Of a stretch of DNA of 23,748 nt, positions 15,299 through 22,010 are shown piece by piece. Both the position numbers and the translations under genes were made by a program. The stretch is taken from NCBI GenBank assembly GCA_016293005.1, contig JAEDFA010000029.1:1-23748 (forward strand), read 5' to 3'. Numbering within the stretch: position 1 is the stretch's first letter; every line of letters starts with the position of its first letter. The notes beneath the pieces were generated by a model. It made no database searches, was not told the DNA's origin, and saw nothing but the letters and a program-made list of their open reading frames with translations. The stretch comes from Treponema sp. (lineage in GTDB: Bacteria > Spirochaetota > Spirochaetia > Treponematales > Treponemataceae).

Positions 15299-15324
15299 AT
15301 TATACCCCCCCCCGTTTTTGTCAA
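15299..15324 (-). promoter_or_regulatory. Promoter with a G9 run in the spacer (TTGACA-N14-TATAAT), likely phase-variable
   Basis: On the minus strand a perfect TTGACA (15324-15319) is followed by AAAAC, nine G (15313-15305) and a perfect TATAAT (15304-15299). The spacer is 14 bp, three short of the 17-bp optimum, so as sequenced the promoter should be weak or off; 11 to 13 G would give 16 to 18 bp. Transcription would start near 15292, with a leader of about 87 nt before the SLBB gene. This is the only long G or C run I see in an AT-rich window. Confidence 0.8.
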
Positions 15325-15352
15325 TATGTATTTCCGTAAAATCAGTGTAAAT

Positions 15353-15382
15353 TTGGTGGAATTTTGCCAGAAATTGTATAAT
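15353..15382 (+). promoter_or_regulatory. Candidate promoter for the small exported protein gene, TTGGTG-N18-TATAAT
   Basis: TTGGTG (15353-15358) and a perfect TATAAT (15377-15382) are 18 bp apart on the plus strand. Transcription would start near 15389, about 68 nt before the ATG. It points away from the G-run promoter and does not include the run, so this gene should not share the switch. Confidence 0.5.
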
Positions 15383-15456
15383 TTTATGTTATAAATTTTG
15401 TTTTTTTTGCCGCATCTTGAAATTTGCAGATATTTAAATATTGAAGAGGAATTAAA

Positions 15457-15936
15457 ATGAAAAGAATAATTTATTTTTTTAGGAGCAACAGTGCGTTTTC
15501 AGTTCTTGTTAAACTTTTTTTTGTTGTTTTTTTAATTTCTGCATTTTTAATGAATTACAGCTGTAAAACGACATCGGATTTAAAATGCCCTTATGAAATT
15601 TCAGGTGAGATGGAAATTTTCAATGAAAAAGTTTCTGGGAATGCTTTTAAATTCAGTTTTGAGAATAAATCTGAAAAAATAGTGAAAAATTTTGTAGTTG
15701 TATTCAGCCTTTACGATTCAGACGGTGAGCCTTGTTTTTATGATAGGGATTTCCTTGAATTTAGAATTTGTCGTGAGATTTTTCCTTATAAAGCAGAAGA
15801 ATTTGTAATTCCGCTTGATTCTTTTATTGAAAGTCAGTCTGAAACAGAATTTTTTGTTGATTATGTTTATGCAAAAGAAATTGTATACGAAGATGAAGTT
15901 TTTGAAGATCCGTTCGGGAGATTTTTGTACGAATAA
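15457..15936 (+). CDS. Small exported protein, possible lipoprotein, unknown function
   Basis: This 159-residue protein has a long hydrophobic N-terminus (VLVKLFFVVFLISAFLMNYSC). C36 could be a lipidation site under the relaxed spirochaetal lipobox, but Asn and Met at -3 and -4 are unusual, so cleavage or simple anchoring are also possible. The mature part reads like one beta-sandwich: GEMEIFNEKVSGNAFKFSFENKSEKIVKNFVVVFSLYDSDGEP, the pattern of small domains with a conserved N-x-S-x-K-x-I strand pair. I do not recognise a named family. AGAGGA lies 6 nt before the ATG. It diverges from the SLBB gene and is followed at once by a strong bidirectional terminator. Confidence 0.7.
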   Translation: MKRIIYFFRSNSAFSVLVKLFFVVFLISAFLMNYSCKTTSDLKCPYEISGEMEIFNEKVSGNAFKFSFENKSEKIVKNFVVVFSLYDSDGEPCFYDRDFLEFRICREIFPYKAEEFVIPLDSFIESQSETEFFVDYVYAKEIVYEDEVFEDPFGRFLYE

Positions 15937-15983
15937 AAAGGCTGACTTTAAATTTTGTGAAGAAAATTTAAAAATCAGCCTTT
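15937..15983. terminator. Strong bidirectional intrinsic terminator
   Basis: AAAGGCTGA (15937-15945) pairs with TCAGCCTTT (15975-15983), and TTTAAATTTT (15947-15956) with AAAATTTAAA (15963-15972), around a 6-nt loop. This gives a stem of about 19 bp with one small bulge. It starts right after the stop codon of the small exported protein and lies 17 bp from the stop codon of the oppositely directed permease, so it should end both transcripts. Confidence 0.85.
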
Positions 15984-16000
15984 GTTATGGAAAATTTTAG

Positions 16001-17338
16001 TTATTTTTTTATGCCTTCAAAAATGATGTCGGCTATAAAAATTGCTGCTAAAATCCATGTTACAATAGAAATGTCTTTTGCTTTTTTTCCTGTGACTTTG
16101 CAGATTACATACGAGATGATTCCGAAAGCGATTCCTTTTGAAATTGAATATCCAAATGGCATTACCATAATTGTGATAAATGCAGGAATTCCTTCTGTTA
16201 AATCTGTGAAATCAATAGAAGAAACTGATTTCATCATTAAAAATCCAACAAAGATAAGTGCCGGTGCTGTTGCTGCAGCAGGAACAAGTGCGAAAAGCGG
16301 GCTTAAAAATAGTGCTAAAAGGAATAAAACTGCTGTCGTTACCGAAGCAAGTCCTGTTCTTCCGCCGGCTGCAACTCCTGAAGAACTTTCAACGAATGAT
16401 GTAACTGTTGAAGTTCCAAGACATGCGCCTGTAGCGGTTCCAATTGCATCTGCTAAAAGTGCGCCTTTTGCGTTTAACACATTTCCGTCTTTGTCTTTGA
16501 GATTTCCTTGTTCTGCAACTCCAAGAAGTGTTCCGATTGTGTCAAAAAGATCTGTAAAGAGGAAAGTGAAAAAGATTACAAGAAATTTTCCGAGGACTGC
16601 AAAAGAAAAGCCGTTTCCGTTTGAGACGATTCCTTTAAAGTCAAAATCGAAGAAATATGGAGCAGAAGGTGCTTTTACAGGTGAAAAACCTTTTGGAATT
16701 GCTGTTATTCCGAACGGAATTCCGATTAAAGTTGTGATTACGATTCCGATTAAGATTGAGCCTGGAACTTTTAAAATATAGAGAACAATTGTAACTATAA
16801 GACCGAGAATTGCAACTATTGCTGCTTTGTGTTCCATATTGAAGTTTACAAAAGCGATTGGAGTTCCTGTGTTTGAAGCAATAATTCCGGCGTTATTAAG
16901 ACCGATTAATGCGATGAAAAGTCCGATACCGACTGAAACTGCTTTTTTAAGGCTTTCCGGGATTGATTTTAGAATTGCTTCACGGATTCCAAAAATTGAA
17001 AGGATGATGAAAACGATTCCTTCGATGAAAACAGCTGTTAATGCAAGTTTCCATGAACAGCCCATTCCGATTACAACTGAAAATGTAAAAAAGGCATTAA
17101 GCCCCATTCCAGGAGCGAGTGCAACAGGAAGGTTTGCAACGAATGCCATTACCAAAGTTGCGATGCCGGATGCGATTGCAGTTGCTGTAAACACTTTTTC
17201 CCATGCCATTCCAGACGCACTTAAAATGCCTGGATTTACGGCAAGAATGTAAGCCATTGCAAGAAATGTTGTGATTCCTGCGATGATTTCACGGCTGACA
17301 GTTGTTCCTCTTTCCTTGAGATGAAAAAGTTTTTCCAC
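16001..17338 (-). CDS. NCS2-family purine permease (AzgA/PbuG-like)
   Basis: This 445-residue polytopic inner-membrane transporter belongs to the AzgA branch of the NCS2 family, proton symporters for adenine, guanine or hypoxanthine. Visible family segments are the N-terminal REIIAGITTFLAMAYILAVNP (16-36), LAPGMGLNAFFTF (73-85), FTFLFTDLFDTIGTLLGVAEQ (TM8 region with substrate-contacting Asp), and ATGACLGTSTVTSFVESSSGVAAGGRTGLASV with the TM10 motif. About 12 to 14 spans fit its length. The start is GTG with GGAGG 6 nt upstream. A purine riboswitch would be a natural regulator, but I see none in its leader. Substrate choice within the purines is not decided by sequence. Confidence 0.92.
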   Translation of the reverse strand: MEKLFHLKERGTTVSREIIAGITTFLAMAYILAVNPGILSASGMAWEKVFTATAIASGIATLVMAFVANLPVALAPGMGLNAFFTFSVVIGMGCSWKLALTAVFIEGIVFIILSIFGIREAILKSIPESLKKAVSVGIGLFIALIGLNNAGIIASNTGTPIAFVNFNMEHKAAIVAILGLIVTIVLYILKVPGSILIGIVITTLIGIPFGITAIPKGFSPVKAPSAPYFFDFDFKGIVSNGNGFSFAVLGKFLVIFFTFLFTDLFDTIGTLLGVAEQGNLKDKDGNVLNAKGALLADAIGTATGACLGTSTVTSFVESSSGVAAGGRTGLASVTTAVLFLLALFLSPLFALVPAAATAPALIFVGFLMMKSVSSIDFTDLTEGIPAFITIMVMPFGYSISKGIAFGIISYVICKVTGKKAKDISIVTWILAAIFIADIIFEGIKK

Positions 17339-17386
17339 TTTATTCCTCCAAAAATTTAAAAAAGTTTTAAATTAAACGATTTTGAT

Positions 17387-17418
17387 ACTTTTGTTTGAAT
17401 CTTTATTCTTACAAAAGT
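17387..17418. other. Hairpin in the purine permease leader
   Basis: ACTTTTGT (17387-17394) and ACAAAAGT (17411-17418) pair perfectly, and inside them GAAT and ATTC pair after a 2x2 internal loop, closing on a 4-nt loop. In the permease transcript this lies about 50 nt before the GTG. Read on the plus strand it is followed by a run of T, but no plus-strand gene precedes it. It may be a leader regulatory or stabilising element. Confidence 0.5.
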
Positions 17419-17452
17419 TTTTTTAGAATTCTTTTATATGATAACATTTTTT

Positions 17453-17481
17453 TTTATATATTGAAACAAATTTTTAATCAA
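17453..17481 (-). promoter_or_regulatory. Candidate purine permease promoter, TTGATT-N17-TATAAA
   Basis: On the minus strand TTGATT (17481-17476) overlaps the folA stop codon and TATAAA (17458-17453) follows at 17 bp. Transcription would start near 17446, giving a leader of about 108 nt with the hairpin at 17387-17418. No clear terminator separates folA from it, so some read-through from the flagellar operon is possible. Confidence 0.5.
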
Positions 17482-17957
17482 ATAGATTTTTTTGTGTAAG
17501 TCAGGTATCTGTAGCCGTTTTTTTTATCAGTTTTTTCTATTTTAAAAGTGTATTTTGTTTCGTCAAAAACCGGAAAAAATTTGTCGCCGTCGTAAAAATC
17601 AAAAATTTCTGTGATGAAAAGTTTTTCACAAAGAGGAAGCGATTTTCTAAAAATTTCTTCTCCGCCGATGAAAAAAATGTCTTTATTAAATGATTGTGCA
17701 AGCGACAATGCCTGTTCAAACGATAAAACTGTAAAAAGGTTTTCCTGAATAAAGTTTTTTGTTCGGGAAATGACAATGTTAATTCTATCTGGAAGCGGTT
17801 TTGCGATTTCTTCAAAAGTGTTTCTTCCCATTATGACGACATTATTCGTTGTAAGTTTTTTAAAACGCTCTAATTCCCCGTCGATTTTCCAGGGAATTTT
17901 TGAGTCTTTTGCGATTACGCGGTTTTCTTTTGAAAATGCTGCAATTAGGGCAATCAT
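17478..17957 (-). CDS. folA: Dihydrofolate reductase
   Basis: This 159-residue cytosolic enzyme reduces dihydrofolate to tetrahydrofolate with NADPH. Family features are in order: MIALIAAFSKENRVIA (1-16), KIPWKIDGELERFKKLT (20-36) with W23 and the folate-contacting acid as E28 where E. coli has D27, VVIMGRNTFEEI (40-51) for NADPH, LPDRINIVISR (55-65), and FFIGGEEIFRKSLPLCEKLFITEI (about 95-118) with the double Gly. Length is typical. It begins 6 nt after the flgN-like stop with only CTTAAAAAACG before the ATG, so there is no Shine-Dalgarno site and coupling is likely. It is the third gene of a flagellar chaperone operon, an unusual place for a folate enzyme. Confidence 0.95.
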   Translation of the reverse strand: MIALIAAFSKENRVIAKDSKIPWKIDGELERFKKLTTNNVVIMGRNTFEEIAKPLPDRINIVISRTKNFIQENLFTVLSFEQALSLAQSFNKDIFFIGGEEIFRKSLPLCEKLFITEIFDFYDGDKFFPVFDETKYTFKIEKTDKKNGYRYLTYTKKSI

Positions 17958-17963
17958 CGTTTT

Positions 17964-18449
17964 TTAAGCATTTATTTCGACTAAAGAAGGGGACGCAGTC
18001 TGTTTTGTATAAACGCTTTTTGCATTTCTGTATGGATTTTTAAACGAATCGATTTGAGTTTTGATTTTCGTCATTTTAACTTTGAGAAGCGCCCTGTTCT
18101 TTTCGTTTTGATTTTGAACTTTTTCCTTGAGAACTGAAAGGTCTTTCTGTAAATCGTCAAGGCTTTTTTCTTCTGATTGTGATGAAAAAAATTCTTTGCT
18201 TGAAGAATTGTAAAGTTCAGACATCGGAACTATGACTTTTTGAAGATTTTTGATGTTGTTTACGACTTCGTTTTCGATTTCAGTGTGAATTTTTAAAGAT
18301 TCTGCATCTTCATTTTCTATAGAAGATTCTTGTTTTTCAAGAACATTCAAATATTCCTGAAATTTATTGCGCTGAGTTTCAAGAAGAATTTTAAATCTTT
18401 TTAAAACTGCAACTCTTTCATCGATTTCTTTCTGTGAAAATTCTTTCAT
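17964..18449 (-). CDS. FlgN-like flagellar chaperone
   Basis: This 161-residue, almost entirely helical and charged protein has coiled-coil character (QRNKFQEYLNVLEKQESSIENEDAESLKIHTEIENEVVNNIKNLQKVI). FlgN-family chaperones bind hook-filament junction proteins FlgK and FlgL in the cytosol. Two features support this: the E-x-L-x-x-H/E-x-E-x-E pattern around 40-60, and the C-terminal NPYRNAKSVYTKQTASPSLVEINA, which resembles the end of FlgN-type proteins. The similarity is weak in composition-rich helices, so the flagellar neighbourhood carries much of the call. It starts 3 nt after fliS and is followed 6 nt later by folA. Confidence 0.7.
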   Translation of the reverse strand: MKEFSQKEIDERVAVLKRFKILLETQRNKFQEYLNVLEKQESSIENEDAESLKIHTEIENEVVNNIKNLQKVIVPMSELYNSSSKEFFSSQSEEKSLDDLQKDLSVLKEKVQNQNEKNRALLKVKMTKIKTQIDSFKNPYRNAKSVYTKQTASPSLVEINA

Positions 18450-18452
18450 ATT

Positions 18453-18890
18453 TTACCCCTCGATATTTAAAGCCTGTGTGTGCTGTACTGGAGTTTGAGA
18501 GGCTGAAGCAGAGGCTTCTTTCCAGGCTTTTAAAAGTTCTGACATCTGTTGTTCGATGTATTCAAGTTTTGTTTTGTCGTGTTTTATGTTTACTGAAATT
18601 AGTTCCTGATTGAAATAAATATAAAGCGACATGAGATTTTTTGCAATTTCTCCGCCTTTTTCCATGTCGAGGGAAACCTGAAGTTCTGTTATGATTGCCT
18701 GTGCTTTTTGAAGAAATTTTCCGAATTTTTCCATATTTGACGGCTTTATTTTATTTTCTTCATCAATAAGGGATTCGGCATTTTTGAGATTTTTTACTGC
18801 TGCTTCATAAAGAAGAACTACGAGTTTTCCCTGACTTGCAGTTTTTATGTTTGTATTTTGGTAAGCGGCATATCCCTTGTTTATAGGCAT
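18453..18890 (-). CDS. fliS: Flagellar export chaperone FliS
   Basis: This 145-residue helical protein matches FliS, which binds the C-terminus of flagellin in the cytosol before export. The N-terminus has YAAYQNTNIKTASQGKLVVLLYEAAVKNLKNAE (8-40), where the YxxxxIxTASxxxLVxLLYxxxxxxL pattern is diagnostic. ITELQVSLDMEKGGEIAKNLMSLYIYFNQEL (about 68-98) is the second conserved part. The tail (SASASQTPVQHTQALNIEG) is Ala- and Ser-rich and extends past the usual end. GGAGG lies 5 nt before the ATG. It heads the fliS-flgN-folA operon behind a sigma-28-like promoter. Confidence 0.95.
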   Translation of the reverse strand: MPINKGYAAYQNTNIKTASQGKLVVLLYEAAVKNLKNAESLIDEENKIKPSNMEKFGKFLQKAQAIITELQVSLDMEKGGEIAKNLMSLYIYFNQELISVNIKHDKTKLEYIEQQMSELLKAWKEASASASQTPVQHTQALNIEG

Positions 18891-18932
18891 TTTTTCCTCC
18901 AGATTTTTTAAATTCTTTAAAGTCTTGCTAAA

Positions 18933-18959
18933 TTTTCGGTTTTTTATTTTAAAAGTTTA
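18933..18959 (-). promoter_or_regulatory. Sigma-28 (FliA)-like promoter for fliS-flgN-folA
   Basis: On the minus strand TAAACTTT (18959-18952) is followed by exactly 11 bp and ACCGAAAA (18940-18933). The known sigma-28 consensus is TAAAGTTT-N11-GCCGATAA, so 7 of 8 and 6 of 8 positions match with perfect spacing and the CCGA core kept. Transcription would begin near 18927, about 37 nt before the fliS ATG. Confidence 0.7.
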
Positions 18960-18984
18960 GGTTAATTCATCGTGGAAATTGAAC

Positions 18985-19031
18985 TTCTGCATTGTAGACG
19001 ATTTTAAAAGAGAAGATTCTATAATGCAGAA
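18985..19031. repeat. 14-bp inverted repeat in the fliS/lemA divergent region
   Basis: TTCTGCATTGTAGA (18985-18998) and TCTATAATGCAGAA (19018-19031) pair over 14 positions with one G-U and no mismatch, around a 19-nt loop. There is no T-run on either strand, so a terminator is unlikely. It lies between the two divergent promoters, 26 bp upstream of each nearest hexamer, and could be an operator. Confidence 0.6.
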
Positions 19032-19057
19032 AGACTTTAGCATTGAAAAGAAAAAAC

Positions 19058-19086
19058 TTGACCTATGAAAGTATTTTATATATTTT
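19058..19086 (+). promoter_or_regulatory. Candidate lemA promoter, TTGACC-N17-TATTTT (or TATATT at 15 bp)
   Basis: TTGACC (19058-19063) is near consensus. TATTTT (19081-19086) gives 17-bp spacing, and the overlapping TATATT (19079-19084) gives 15. Transcription would begin near 19093, about 78 nt before the lemA ATG. Confidence 0.55.
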
Positions 19087-19170
19087 AAAAGAAGAATCTT
19101 GATAATTTTATATCGGGAAGAAATACGCTTCATGTTTTGAGGTAATGAATTTTTATTTTTGAGGTATTTT

Positions 19171-19779
19171 ATGAAAACTCCGTCAAAAAAACTTTTAATC
19201 ATTCTTGGTGTAGTTGTTGTTTTAGTCGTTGTAATTTATCAGCTTTTTGCAGGAAATTATAATAAACTTGTTAAACTTGAAGAAAATGTAGAAACTGCAT
19301 GGGCTCAGGTTCAGAATCAGTATCAAAGGCGTTATGATTTAATTCCAAATCTTGTAGAAACCGTAAAAGGCGCTGCTTCTCATGAAAGCGATGTTTTCAC
19401 TCAGGTTGCAGAAGCAAGGTCAAATGCAGGCGGCGTTATAAATGTAGATTCTTCAATTTTAGACGATCCAGAAAGTTTTTCACGCTATCAGAAAATTCAA
19501 AATGATTTAGGACAGAGTCTTCAGCGTCTTTTAATGGTAACAGAAAATTATCCTTCTTTACAGGCAAACGAAAATTTCCTTACTCTTCAAAGTCAGATTG
19601 AAGGCTGTGAAAACCGTATTTCTGTTGAAAGAAAACGCTACAACGATTCTGTCGGTGAATACAATACTCAGATTCGCGTTTTCCCAAAAAATATTATCGC
19701 CGGAATGAATGGTTTTAAAGCAAAACAAAGATTTTCCGCTCAGGAAGAAGCTGCTTCTGCGCCTAAAGTTCAGTTTTAG
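19171..19779 (+). CDS. lemA: LemA-family membrane protein
   Basis: This 202-residue protein has an N-terminal membrane anchor (KKLLIILGVVVVLVVVIYQLF, about 6-26) and a helical LemA domain. The family signature is clear: NYNKLVKLEENVETAWAQVQNQYQRRYDLIPNLVETVKGAASHE (about 29-72). ENFLTLQSQIEGCENRISVERKRYNDSVGEYNTQIRVFPKNIIA (about 130-173) is the second. I start at 19171 because GAGG at 19161-19164 is 6 nt upstream; an in-frame TTG at 19159 would use that same site as coding. The biochemical role of LemA proteins is unknown. It heads a three-gene set with two TPM-domain proteins, a combination that recurs in bacteria. Confidence 0.93.
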   Translation: MKTPSKKLLIILGVVVVLVVVIYQLFAGNYNKLVKLEENVETAWAQVQNQYQRRYDLIPNLVETVKGAASHESDVFTQVAEARSNAGGVINVDSSILDDPESFSRYQKIQNDLGQSLQRLLMVTENYPSLQANENFLTLQSQIEGCENRISVERKRYNDSVGEYNTQIRVFPKNIIAGMNGFKAKQRFSAQEEAASAPKVQF

Positions 19780-19800
19780 AAATAAATCAAAGGAAATGCA

Positions 19801-20493
19801 ATGACTGTAAAAACTGTATTGAAGAAATTGAAGTTAGATGAGAGTGCATTTGAAAAAATCAGACTCAGCGTAAAAGAAGCCGAACAAAATACTTCCGGCG
19901 AAATTGCGGTATGTCTTGCAAATGAAAGTTCAGATTATTCTTTCTGGGAATTTTTTGCTTCTACTGTTGCCGGAATTTTAGTTTTTTTCTGTGTGCTTCC
20001 ATTTTCTTCTTCTCTTAAAAAATTCTACGAAAGCGAAAATTGGCTCTCACCTGAATGGTATATTCCGCTTACATTCGGTGTGATTTATCTTCTTTCGGTT
20101 TTGATTTTTTTCTTTCTATTTAATATTCCGTTTTTTGACAGGCTTGTAATTCCGTTTTCGTATAAATCTCGAATGGTTTCAAAGCAGGCGTTTTCGGTTT
20201 TTGCACAGACCGGTGTTTATGAAACTGAACATCACAATGGAATTTTAATCTATGTTTCATATCTTGAAAGGCAGGTTAGAATCGTATGCGACAAAGGAAT
20301 TTCAAATAAAATTTCTGATGACCTTTGGAAGATTATTGCAGATTCTCTTGCTTCTGACATTGCAAAAGGAAATGCGCAAGAAGCGTTCTGTGATGCAATC
20401 GGAAAATGTGGTGAACTTTTAAAAGAACATTATCCGAGTGAAAAAGAAAATGAAAATGAGCTTCCCGACGGACTTGTGATTCTTGAAAATTAG
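19801..20493 (+). CDS. TPM-domain membrane protein (TLP18.3/Psb32/MOLO-1 type)
   Basis: This 230-residue protein is a TPM-domain protein with a pair of membrane spans inserted in it: FWEFFASTVAGILVFFCVLPF (about 48-68) and WYIPLTFGVIYLLSVLIFFFLF (about 88-109). The TPM part appears as IRLSVKEAEQNTSGEIAVCLANES (about 20-43), then FAQTGVYETEHHNGILIYVSYLERQVRIVCDKGIS (about 138-172) and AIGKCGELLKEHYP near the end. The domain's role is unknown; some relatives are linked to membrane protein complexes. AGGAAA lies 8 nt before the ATG, 21 bp after lemA, so the two form an operon. Unlike the next gene it has no signal peptide or glycine-rich tail. Confidence 0.85.
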   Translation: MTVKTVLKKLKLDESAFEKIRLSVKEAEQNTSGEIAVCLANESSDYSFWEFFASTVAGILVFFCVLPFSSSLKKFYESENWLSPEWYIPLTFGVIYLLSVLIFFFLFNIPFFDRLVIPFSYKSRMVSKQAFSVFAQTGVYETEHHNGILIYVSYLERQVRIVCDKGISNKISDDLWKIIADSLASDIAKGNAQEAFCDAIGKCGELLKEHYPSEKENENELPDGLVILEN

Positions 20494-20575
20494 AAAAATC
20501 GGCGAAAGTTTTTTTAGATTTATCTTATAAAACTGAAGTTTAGTGTTACCTTATTTTAATGTATGGAAAATTTTT

Positions 20576-21358
20576 ATGAAAACTGAATCAAAGAAAAAAT
20601 TCTTCTTCATTTTTTTAATTTCTTCAGCGCTTTCTCTTTTTTCGCTTGAAGTTCCTCGTCTTACAGGTCCTGTAGTTGATAATGCAGGAATTTTTAAAAA
20701 AAGTGATTTTAATTCACTTACTTCGCATCTTTTGAGTTTAAATAGCCAGAATGGTCCGCAGATTGCTGTTTTGACTTTAAAATCTCTTGAAGGTGAATCA
20801 ATCGAAAGTTTTTCTATAAAAGTTGCCGAAAAATGGAAAATCGGTTCTTCTGACAATGACGATGGTGTTATAATTTTGATTTCACTTGACGAACACAAAA
20901 TCAGAATCGAAGTTGGTTACGGTCTTGAAGGAACTTTAACTGATGCAAAATGTTCTCTCATTATCAGAAACATTATGGCTCCTCTTTTCCGCTCAGATAA
21001 ATACGCAAAAGGAATTACAGAAGCGGTTTATGCAATAGAAGGTGTTTTGGGAATAAACGGCATGGAAGAACCTGAAGAACTTTCTCAAAATAATGGAGAA
21101 ATTTTGCCTTCGTTTTATATAATTGTGTGTATTTTTGCTTTCATTTATTTCTTCATTTTTACGGGGGCGCTTTCATTGAAATTTCCATGGCTTGCATGGC
21201 TTCCGTGGGCAAGATTTTTTAAATCCACAAAACCATCTCATTTTCATGATGACCATTTTTCAGGTTTCTCTGGAGGAGGTTTTGGAGGCTTTGGAGGCGG
21301 CGGATTTTCAGGGCGTGGCGGCGGATTTGGCGGCGGAGGAGCAAGCGGAGGCTGGTAA
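20576..21358 (+). CDS. Secreted TPM-domain protein with membrane span and glycine-rich tail (YgcG-like)
   Basis: I start at 20576 (260 residues). An in-frame GTG at 20543 would add 11 residues before the signal peptide; the GGA at 20565-20567 fits 20576. A signal peptide (FFFIFLISSALSLFSLE) leads to a TPM domain (about 30-155: LTGPVVDNAGIFKKSDFNSL, GPQIAVLTLKSLEGESIESFSIKVAEKWKIGSSDNDDGVIILISL, IRIEVGYGLEGTLTDAKCSLII). A span follows (about 178-199), then a tail of FGGFGGGG-type repeats ending in GGW. This architecture is that of YgcG-like proteins found with LemA. The tail makes the DNA locally G-rich. It ends 3 bp from the oppositely directed fthC. Confidence 0.88.
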   Translation: MKTESKKKFFFIFLISSALSLFSLEVPRLTGPVVDNAGIFKKSDFNSLTSHLLSLNSQNGPQIAVLTLKSLEGESIESFSIKVAEKWKIGSSDNDDGVIILISLDEHKIRIEVGYGLEGTLTDAKCSLIIRNIMAPLFRSDKYAKGITEAVYAIEGVLGINGMEEPEELSQNNGEILPSFYIIVCIFAFIYFFIFTGALSLKFPWLAWLPWARFFKSTKPSHFHDDHFSGFSGGGFGGFGGGGFSGRGGGFGGGGASGGW

Positions 21359-21361
21359 ATT

Positions 21362-22009
21362 TTATGATGTTGGAAAGAGGCTTTTTTCTGTGAGTATAAA
21401 CTGAACTTTTCTGTCTGTTTTTTCTGTGGGAATGTATGGAAGAATGCAATCGGAAAAAGTCGTTCCAACAAGTACGGCATTTTTTTCTGCAATTTTTTCT
21501 AAAAACCTGTCGTAAAAGCCTTTTCCACGACCAAGTCTTTCGCCTTTTTCTGAAAACAAAAGTGCCGGAACTAAAACAAGTGTTTTTTCTGTAACAAGCG
21601 AAATGTCAAGTTCTTCCCAAGTGTCATCGGGTTCAAGAATTTGAAAAGGATTTTCTTTTGAAAAAGCGTTTTCATTTTTTAGAAAAGAAACTGACGGAAT
21701 TTTATGAAAAGTCATAAAACATGAATTTGGAATTATCTTTGGAATGAAAACGTTTTTTTTATCTGAAATGGATTTTTGCGTAATTTTTAAAACAGGCATT
21801 TCATCTTTTAACGGCATAAAAGTCAGAATCAAGTCTGCTTTTTTGTAGATTTTGTCATTTGTGAGATTTTCACAGACTGAATTTTCGGCTTGTTTGATTT
21901 TTTGAAAATCGCCTGTGATTTTTTTTAAGATGTCTTTTGCATTTTTCCGAAATAATTTTTTTTCTTGAGAAGGATTTGTCTCGGAAAAATGCTGTGAAGG
22001 AAAATTCAT
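21362..22009 (-). CDS. 5-formyltetrahydrofolate cyclo-ligase
   Basis: This 215-residue enzyme of the 5-FCL (MTHFS/YgfA) family converts 5-formyl-THF to 5,10-methenyl-THF with ATP, returning folate to the one-carbon pool. Segments seen are KKLFRKNAKDILKKI (about 17-31), ADLILTFMPLKDEMP (about 58-72), KNVFIPKIIP (about 84-93), and the strongly diagnostic VPALLFSEKGERLGRGKGFYDRFLEK (about 147-172), then VGTTFSDCILPYIPTEKTDRKVQFILTE. Length is slightly longer than the usual 190, mainly from a 15-residue polar N-terminus. The ATG comes 1 nt after the amylase stop with no Shine-Dalgarno site, so it is probably translated by coupling. It is the second folate gene in the window but is not linked to folA. 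Confidence 0.92.
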   Translation of the reverse strand: MNFPSQHFSETNPSQEKKLFRKNAKDILKKITGDFQKIKQAENSVCENLTNDKIYKKADLILTFMPLKDEMPVLKITQKSISDKKNVFIPKIIPNSCFMTFHKIPSVSFLKNENAFSKENPFQILEPDDTWEELDISLVTEKTLVLVPALLFSEKGERLGRGKGFYDRFLEKIAEKNAVLVGTTFSDCILPYIPTEKTDRKVQFILTEKSLFPTS

Positions 22010-22010
22010 T

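Noticed and set aside
15987..16781. Long plus-strand frame of 264 codons
   Set aside because: It is antisense to the NCS2 permease, rich in Ile, Pro and Ala as expected of a complement shadow, and has no matching family features.
17339..17446. Purine riboswitch upstream of the permease
   Set aside because: The leader is nearly all A and T, and I see no conserved junction or loop sequences of the purine aptamer and no three-stem arrangement.
18957..19202. Minus-strand frame of 81 codons upstream of fliS
   Set aside because: It overlaps the lemA start, the divergent promoters and the inverted repeat, and has no ribosome-binding site or recognisable domain.
21244..21492. Proline-rich frame on the minus strand
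   Set aside because: It is the reverse shadow of the glycine-rich tail of the TPM protein; it has no start context and overlaps two well-supported genes.
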